This document shows, one piece after another, positions 9,685 to 15,183 of a stretch of DNA of 15,183 nt. The notes under the pieces are model-generated. The model was not told where the DNA came from, made no database searches, and saw only the letters and a program-made list of their open reading frames with translations. Numbering within the stretch: the stretch's first letter is position 1; every line of letters begins with the position of its first letter. The translations under genes were made by a program, and so were the position numbers. Source of the stretch: Larix sibirica (lineage: Eukaryota > Streptophyta > Pinopsida > Pinales > Pinaceae); assembly GCA_004151065.3 (NCBI GenBank), contig NWUY0300004088.1:37701-52883 (forward strand), written 5' to 3'.

Positions 9685-10622
9685 CTTAGATGGATTTTTT
9701 TGGGCTTGGATCTTTAGTATTTTTTTAACTATTTATATTTATTGTAGGGTTTGTCCCTTTCACTTATTAGGTTTTTTTTCTTTTTTTTCCCTTGCACTTA
9801 TTAGGTTTTTTGCTTTTTTGATTACTCATTCTCATTATTGAGGGATAGTTTAACATTTTATATATATGTGGACGTTGGTTATATGGGATCCATTTTTTCT
9901 TGTCTTTGTTTTTAAGTTTACAAGCATTCTATTTTTTAGAGATGAAAAAGAGTTTACAATTGATTGAATGTGCTCTTGAAACATTGAAAAGTGTAATTTT
10001 GTTACGTTAATACAATTACAATTTTTGTGGAAAAAAACCAATTGAATATTTATTTCAAATATCATATCTATAATCTGTTTCAAAAAATAAAAACTTAACC
10101 TATGTTATAATATTTATTTCAAAGAGCATATCTCTATTTTAAACTTAAAGTATAATTAGTAATAGTAAATCATTGAATTCAAATATTCTATAGCTTGGCA
10201 CATTTGCATAGAAAAATCCAAAACTAGGAGGAAGGTTGGTGGTAAGGTCAATACTGATGTGTCGATTATATGGATTCCACTCTGGAAGAGTCAACCTTAG
10301 TTGTTGGGAACACCAAACACCAAGGGCAAACAAGTGTGCTACTCACTAGTTGTTTGTAGGGTGCAAGACTAGAACATGGACACTTTGCACAATTGTCAAA
10401 TGGCTATTAAGACCATATTAATGCATATCATGAAAGACACGCCAATTGAGAATTGGAACTCCAATAAAATTATTGCAATATTTAATTACTCATTGTTCAT
10501 ATCTACAAAGAAGAAACAACGCATTGCTTCATGCAACCAATAATCTTTGTATATGTATTCATTTGACCTACCTCACTTACCTTGCTTTGAAATAGTTTTC
10601 GAACTCATATGTTTCAATCCAT
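9685..10622. other. Gene-free AT-rich stretch
   Basis: Contains T-rich tracts near 9770-9790 and AT-rich sequence at 9840-10150. Short open frames on the minus strand (9850-10083, 10145-10333) have no recognisable motifs and low-complexity composition. No RNA gene or long repeat was seen. Confidence 0.45.
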
Positions 10623-11131
10623 TTGGAGGCATCTTATCACTGCATCTTGGTATTCATAGGCATGTCTCATGATTTTAGAAATTGTTGTAAATATAGAGAA
10701 GGAAACAATCATTTATGCAACCTATGTAGTGATTTAGATGTTGCAAAAGATTATCATGATCTTGATCATTGTAAATCATATGACCCATCTATCTCAATCT
10801 TGTTGTTAGAGGAGGGAATCTAACTATAGAAAAACTAAAGTTGGTAAGAAGATTAATGTTTTGGCTTCCAAATTTGGTGAGCTTCATAGGAGGATAACAA
10901 CTCTGTGAGGGTGAAGTAGATTTCTTAAAAAATCTTGCTAGAGCATTGGATTATACTCATGCGAAAGTCAAGCCATTCAAGATGTCTGAGCCCTAATCAA
11001 TTGCGCCAACAGAGAATGAGGATGGTGTATTGATAGTTGCATCTTCTGCAACCCCAATATCCCCTCACACATCAAAGACTAGAACATCATATTTAGTGAG
11101 CTCCTTCAAAAAATTAAATATGCTCTTTTAA
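10623..11131 (+). pseudogene. Unrecognised coding-like remnant
   Basis: Three successive plus-strand frames look protein-like. The first (10623-10823) is Cys-rich, with CCKYREGNNHLCNLCSDL and DHCKSYDPS. The second (about 10816-10908) reads KTKVGKKINVLASKFGEL then HRRITTL. The third (10913-11131) reads EVDFLKNLARALDYTHAKVK, then KMSEP, a stop, and APTENEDGVLIVASSATPIS. The second and third join into one amphipathic, coiled-coil-like helix if a small indel near 10908 is allowed. I know no family with this sequence. It may be a fossil of a single gene or chance open frames. Composition is somewhat less AT-rich than the flanks, which slightly favours coding origin. Confidence 0.35.
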
Positions 11132-11213
11132 TAGCTGCGACTACTCAATAGATTGTGGAGTCCCCACAACCTCATACACAAGTTCTTCTTCAACATATAC
11201 TAGACTTCGGCTT

Positions 11214-11282
11214 TGTAGATTTGGGTCTACAACCCACGACCAAAAGGTTAAGAGCCTTGCGCTCTACCAGAGTTAGACAGGC
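11214..11282 (-). pseudogene. tRNA-Lys(CUU) pseudogene
   Basis: Read on the minus strand, this begins GCCTGTCTAACTCTGGTAGA and continues GCGCAAGGCTCTTAACCTTT. It resembles eukaryotic tRNA-Lys with anticodon CTT in the loop CTCTTAA. The D loop is shortened. The anticodon stem has one mismatch (CAAGG against CCTTT). The T loop is TTGTAGA instead of the TTCGA type. The 3' acceptor strand ATCTACA cannot pair with the 5' strand GCCTGTC. The 5' half is well kept and the 3' half is decayed. This fits a dead tRNA gene or the tRNA-like head of an old SINE. Confidence 0.7.
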
Positions 11283-11638
11283 TCTTGCAAAACACCCACA
11301 TTAATAATTATTCGTCACTAGCATAAACCATAAACCATAGAAACCAGCTGTGATTTAATAGATTTCTCAATCTCTTTGCTATTTAATAAAATCCCCTCAT
11401 AGTCTGTCTGTTCAGGAGATCCATCCATTGACAGGGATGGAATTTGATATTGAAATGCGTAAAAAAATTATGATCCCATTAATAATAAAATACGGTAAAA
11501 AATTATGCTACTCAGTTCGTCCATTTAATAAGTTAAATGACTCCTTCTGTCATGTTTACGATGCATTCTATGTCAAGGTGGCGGCTAATAGGAGTTCTTT
11601 TTACTTTCTCTCTGTGCTACGGCCCATCTTGCTATCAG

Positions 11639-11710
11639 GTGGCTGTAGTTTAGTGGTGAGAATTCCACGTTGTGGCCGTGGAGACCTGGGCTCGAATCCC
11701 AACAGCCACA
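11639..11710 (+). tRNA. tRNA-His(GUG), near-intact
   Basis: A 72-nt cloverleaf. The acceptor GTGGCTG (11639-11645) pairs with CAGCCAC (11703-11709), followed by discriminator A at 11710. The anticodon stem CCACG/CGTGG encloses loop TTGTGGC with anticodon GTG. The D arm pairs with G-U allowed. The T arm is CTGGG - CTCGAAT - CCCAA, with one mismatch (C opposite A) at the stem base. The internal B box reads GGCTCGAATCC. It belongs to the nuclear, cytosolic type, not the organellar type. Doubts: no run of four T occurs within about 300 bases downstream, so a normal Pol III terminator is missing, and no CAA or TATA signal is evident upstream. It could be a recently decayed gene or the head of a SINE. 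Confidence 0.85.
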
Positions 11711-12341
11711 CTGCACTGCTTGTCACATCTCTCTAACTCTATACCATCTACAGGAACTAGCAGTATATCGAAGGAATCGATGGGAAAGGGAGGCACGTGG
11801 AATTCATACAGTCTACCAAAAACAAATGAACCTCCAGAAGATAACCCACGTCTGAAGATGATGTTTACAACAAATATGGATTACAAGGCCATGTTCTTGT
11901 AGGAGTTGGAAGATGAAAATGTCTGCTAGTGGAAATCCATAGAGAGGGTAAGATCCTCTTTGAAAAGAAGAAATGTTTGTGGTAGGGCCTATCCAATTTG
12001 GTCTTAAGATGTGATGTTCCTAAAAGAAGGACTTTGCAAGGACATAATATATGTTCCTTTTGGAAAAAAGATGGGGAGTATTTGTACATAAATCTCCTAT
12101 GGGTTTAGTGTCCATTCCATTTTCCAAAGGAAATATGTGACATGTCTCTTTATTAGTGGTAAAGGCAAGATGACTCCATGCTAGAAAGGTTTTTTTTTTC
12201 TCTTTGGTGGGCAGGAAATGTTTTCTTGTTTGAAAGAAAATATGTTTTACCTTACAAAGAAATTAGGCCTATTTAAAAGGAAGAAGAAAAAGTCCCTAGC
12301 CATATCTCGAAACTAATACCAAATATAGATAAAACCAAGGT
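11711..12341. other. Gene-free stretch between tRNA-His and the RNase H remnant
   Basis: No convincing frame. Short plus-strand open pieces near 11890-12080 give sequences such as KRRNVCGRAYPIW, which I could not tie to a domain. By position it could be the decayed pol region upstream of the RNase H domain. A T-rich tract lies near 12190. Confidence 0.35.
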
Positions 12342-12698
12342 TTGGGTTTTTTTGATGCTGCATCATGTGTCACTTTTGGAAAATGTGGAGTTGAAGGTAT
12401 ATTGTTCCTCTCTAATTCATTTAGGTGAAGGCCACAAACAATTGGGCTAAATGAAATGCTATGACTATCTTATAAAGCTATATGTGGAAAGGAACATTGA
12501 ACAAATCTAGGTCTTTAAAGATTTAAGAGTAGTCATCGACTAAGTTATGGGACTATACGCATGCAACATCTGATGCTAAACCCCATATTTGAATAAATGA
12601 AAGTATTGGAAGAAAACTTTACATACATTTCATTTTCTCATATTTATACAGAATTTAATATGATGACTAATATGCTAAAAAGGAAACACAAACAATAA
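12342..12698 (+). pseudogene. Retroelement RNase H domain (RVT_3-type), second copy
   Basis: All four landmarks of the RNase H fold appear in order. GFFDAAS has the first catalytic Asp at 12354-12356 and is followed by GKCGVEGILFLS. ATNNWA is at 12431 (usual form ATNNxAEL; the Glu codon is now Lys). YVERNIEQI, a stop and VFKDLRVVID follow, with the Asp at 12520-12522. Last comes LNPIFE, a stop and MKVLEENFTYISFSHIY, then TEFNMMTNML. In the last block the usual A-D of the final motif reads T-N, so the last catalytic Asp is lost. The frame changes three times and several stops are present. It is in the same orientation as the fragment at 9312-9684 and belongs to the same broad family (compare VFGDSMTVVKW with VFKDLRVVID). 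It is the terminal pol domain of a dead retroelement. Confidence 0.75.
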
Positions 12699-13498
12699 AT
12701 TGCTAGGATAGAGTTTTCAACAATACTACGCTCCATTTTTGCATGATATAATTGGAAGTTGTTCACTATAAAAATTTTGGACATGGTTTTATTTCAAATG
12801 CTATTTTTTTTCTAGATCAATGAAGAAGTTCCTTACAGTTTTATTCAACATTTTTTATGAAGCTTATATAGTTATTGAAATTTTTTTTTTTTTCATGTTT
12901 GGAAAGTCAAGAAGATAATGTTTTTGGATAATAAAATATGTTCTGTTTTTTAACAATCTAAATTTCTGTTAAACACAATTAGAATGTAACCAAATTTTTG
13001 TTTGAAATACAAATTATGATTTTCTTTAAAAAAAATAAAAATTATTTAATTGAGCTTTCTTACTTTAACATAAAAAAGTGAAAAATTATGTTCCATAATT
13101 CTTAAATGGACCTTGACATTAAACTCCACATGGAAATTACATACAACATATTAAATTACAAAATTTATATTATAATATTTTGATAAATATATTACATAAC
13201 CTATAACCCAATCAAAATGTCCACATACACACAATATCACACATATTGAATATGCATATAATCCAAGAGTAGCATGATAAGGTATTACATAAATGCATCA
13301 CCCTTAACACTAATTTCAATGATTAACAACTAGTCAAAAGACGACATAGTTTTCTTTGTTAACCCTCTAACTAGAAAAGGAGAAGAGAGTGGAATTCTCA
13401 CGTTCGAATTTAGCACAACATGACAAGTCATAAAAGTAATTGGATAAGTATTGTAATACTATTTCAAGTTTTTAGAAGTGCATGGAATGCCTCTAAGT
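12699..13498. other. Gene-free, very AT-rich stretch
   Basis: Holds homopolymer runs (T-run near 12881-12893, A-runs near 13030) and low-complexity AT sequence. No protein domain, RNA gene or clear repeat family is recognised. Confidence 0.5.
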
Positions 13499-13608
13499 TT
13501 CATAAGTGATCATTCTATTTAGTTATAAGGATTTATTACAACAAATTCATAAATGATCAATTCATAAGTGATCATTCTGTTTAGTTATAAGGATTTATTA
13601 CAACAAAT
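13499..13608. repeat. Tandem duplication, 48-bp unit at 62-bp period
   Basis: TTCATAAGTGATCATTCTAT and the following 28 bases (13499-13546) recur at 13561-13608 with one difference (CTATTTAG against CTGTTTAG). The 14-base link between them starts like a third, partial unit (TTCATAAATGATCAA). The near-identity implies a recent event. Confidence 0.85.
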
Positions 13609-13611
13609 GAG

Positions 13612-13825
13612 GTATGGTGGAGAACTTCATTCTTGGAAAATGAGTTGGTGAAAATTTAGATTAAAAAATTATTGGGGAAGGGGTTCATTCAACTAACTCA
13701 TTATCTATGGATATGCCATAATTGGTTCTCCTTCCAAAGAAGGATGATATATGGATAATATAAATGGATTGTTGAGTTTTATAATTACCACCAAGAGTAA
13801 ATATCCATTACTATGCATTGGTGAC
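13612..13825 (+). pseudogene. Ty3/gypsy reverse transcriptase N-terminal fragment
   Basis: Three short segments in three frames follow the order of a gypsy reverse transcriptase fingers region. Segment 1 (13618 to about 13690) reads RTSFLENELVKI, a stop, then IKKLLGKGFIQ, matching the usual YR-x-S-x-x-E-x-x-E-L...LL-x-K-G-F-I pattern. Segment 2 (13704-13780) reads LVLLPKKDDIW, then MDC, a stop and VL, matching V-x-K-K-D-G-x-x-R-x-x-x-D-Y-R-x-L-N. Segment 3 (13784-13825) reads ITTKSKYPLLCIGD, matching the T-I-K-N-x-Y-P-L-P-R-I-D-D segment. The catalytic YxDD part is absent. It is likely a 5'-side pol scrap of an element related to, but not contiguous with, the gag-protease remnant at the left edge. 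Confidence 0.7.
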
Positions 13826-13885
13826 AAAGGTGGGTGGGTGGGAAAATCCATTAGTGTGCATTGGTGACAAAGGTGGGTGGGAAAG
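13804..13885. repeat. Tandem duplication, 43-bp period
   Basis: TCCATTACTATGCATTGGTG and the following G-rich GTGGGTGGG run (13804-13846) are repeated at 13847-13885 with small changes and one fewer GGTG unit. The unit starts inside the gypsy reverse-transcriptase fragment, so the duplication arose after that insertion. Confidence 0.8.
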
Positions 13886-14063
13886 AATAAAAATCATTCC
13901 TCTTAGCCATCCAAACTAAATTTGATTTAACATATTTATTTAAAAAAAATATTGTATCCAAATCCTTTTAACTTAATTATAATGTCTTTTTTATTTAATG
14001 AAAAAAAAATTTAAATAAATCATTTTTTTACACACAAAAAAAAGTAGTGGACCTTCAACTATA

Positions 14064-14310
14064 TCGAACACTTAATGTTATATATGCATGTAAAATAGTG
14101 ATACAAACAATTAATTAATTGAAAATATTATTTTCATTATATTGAAATTTTTTATTAAATATCCAAACACTTAATGTTAGATATGCATGTAAAATAGGAA
14201 TTTCAATGATTAATTTATTATATTGAAATTTCTATTAAAGATTCAAAATAGTTAATGATAGATATGTATGTAAAATAAGAATCCTAATCATTAATTAATT
14301 AAAAATAAAA
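14064..14310. repeat. Imperfect AT-rich tandem array, three units
   Basis: Three units share CTTAATGTTA or a variant, then GATATGCATGTAAAATA or a variant, then an AT-rich tail with TTAATTAATT and TATTGAAATTT. Equivalent positions are 14072, 14171 and 14252, giving periods of 99 and 81. The units have diverged, so this is older than the two tandem duplications to its left. No coding content. Confidence 0.65.
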
Positions 14311-14429
14311 TTCTAAAGAAAACCAAGTGATTCCTAAAAATTTTAAGTTCTTATAAATAAACTTTGGTCAAGTGGATGTTATAAATATATGTTATCATCA
14401 TCATCAATATGTGTATAGAAAGTATCATT

Positions 14430-15183
14430 ATTCATATTTTTAAAAGTGGATATAAAATAAATCCATCTAATTATAGGACCATTATGATTAGTTGTCATTT
14501 TGTAGCCAAATTATATGGAAATATTCTAGGAAAGAAGATCAACATATGGCTAGAAGTTATGGAAAAATAGTTAAAGGCCAAGTAAGATTTTAGGGCTATC
14601 ATTCACCTGTGAACCACCTTGTTACTCTTAGGATCATTGGTGAGGAGTATCCAATTATAAAACTAATACTCAATGTTGATTTGTTGAATTTAAAAAATAA
14701 TTTGAGATAGTGCCTCGACTACCTCTAAAATATATTTTGAAAAGCTAAAAGTCCTTATTAAGTTGAGTGAGAGTTGTTGCGATAAGGTTGCACAATAAGG
14801 TTATTTCTAGGTTTAGGAACTCTGGGGGCTAGAAGAAATTAATTGTAATATAGGAGTCAAGCAAGGTTGTCCCCTATCCCCCACCCTTTTTGGTATTTAC
14901 ATTAAGAAGCTAGAGGGTTGTTTGGAAGATGGAGGTTTTGGTTACATGAATTTGGATAGTATAGTCATCATCCTTATTCTCTATGCTGATGATATTGTTA
15001 GTATGGTAAGAAATCCCTATGATCTCAACAAGCAACTAAAAATTCTCAAGGATTTTTTTTTCTATTATGGGTATGGCCGTTAACACTGACAAAACACATG
15101 TTTTGATAATCAAATCCCAAAATATCACTTACGATGATTTCATGTATGACAACAACTTGGAGGAAGTGAATTCATATAAATAT
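14430..15183 (+). pseudogene. LINE (non-LTR) reverse transcriptase, partial, continues past the right edge
   Basis: Target-primed reverse transcriptase of a plant LINE. Block 1 (14430-14567) reads IHIFKSGYKINPSNYRTIMI, then FVAKLYGNILGKKINIWLE. Block 2 (14621 on, another frame) reads VTLRIIGEEYPIIKLILNVD, then FEIVPR near 14701. Block 3 (14770 on) reads RVVAIRLHNKVISRFRNSGG. Block 4 (14835 on) reads NIGVKQGCPLSPTLFGIYIK, then LEGCLEDGG and ILYADDIVSM, with the YADD catalytic box at 14982-14993. Block 5 (15061-15183) reads IMGMAVNTDKTHVLIIKSQN and then NNLEEVNSYKY at the edge. The fingers, palm and start of the thumb are all present. Stops at 14568 and 14580 and at least four frame changes make it dead. 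The last shift lies in a nine-T run at 15053-15061. The endonuclease domain expected upstream is not seen. Confidence 0.9.

Noticed and set aside
11428-11736. 102-codon plus-strand open frame
   Set aside because: Its 3' third runs through the tRNA-His. The rest has no recognisable motif, so I could not support it as a gene.
11865-12089. Minus-strand open frame of 74 codons
   Set aside because: No motif, no conserved context and low-complexity composition.
13499-14310. CRISPR-like array
   Set aside because: Units are few, direct and AT-rich, with no uniform spacers. The context is plant nuclear DNA, so these are simple tandem duplications.

Overview
The window looks like repeat-rich, AT-rich nuclear DNA of a land plant. 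The evidence is decayed plant-type retroelement protein domains in several frames, a near-intact nuclear-type tRNA-His, and no prokaryote-style gene packing. The retroelement families and the degree of decay would fit a large gymnosperm-type genome, but that is inference. I see no intact protein-coding gene. Every coding signal is a fossil carrying in-frame stops, frameshifts or both.

Layout, left to right. 198-1522 (+): Ty3/gypsy gag tail plus aspartic protease, with its reading frame kept for almost 1.2 kb but many stops. 1523-2185: nothing recognised. 2321-5953 (-): a decayed, apparently intronless gene of about 1,210 codons. It has an N-terminal globular part, a middle part, a long coiled coil and a basic Ser/Pro/Gly tail, and I do not recognise the family. 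5954-6112: short leader. 6113-7085 and 7318-8285: two direct copies of a ~970-bp non-coding repeat with TG...CA-like ends and a conserved perfect hairpin, separated by 232 bp. The first copy lies 160 bp upstream of the start codon of the minus-strand pseudogene.

8286-9311: no gene recognised. 9312-9684 (+): a retroelement RNase H fragment broken by a 22-bp tandem duplication. 9685-10622: AT-rich, nothing recognised. 10623-11131 (+): an unrecognised coding-like remnant. 11214-11282 (-): a tRNA-Lys(CUU) pseudogene. 11639-11710 (+): a near-intact tRNA-His(GUG). 12342-12698 (+): a second, more complete RNase H remnant. 12699-13498: AT-rich, empty. 13499-13608: a 62-bp-period tandem duplication. 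13612-13825 (+): a Ty3/gypsy reverse-transcriptase fragment ending in a 43-bp-period duplication. 14064-14310: an AT-rich tandem array. 14430 to the right edge (+): a LINE (non-LTR) reverse transcriptase with its YADD catalytic box, continuing out of the window.

The genes do not form a working system. The window reads as nested retroelement debris, all in plus orientation, around one long minus-strand pseudogene. That pseudogene and its possible link to the 970-bp repeat are the best candidates for something undescribed.
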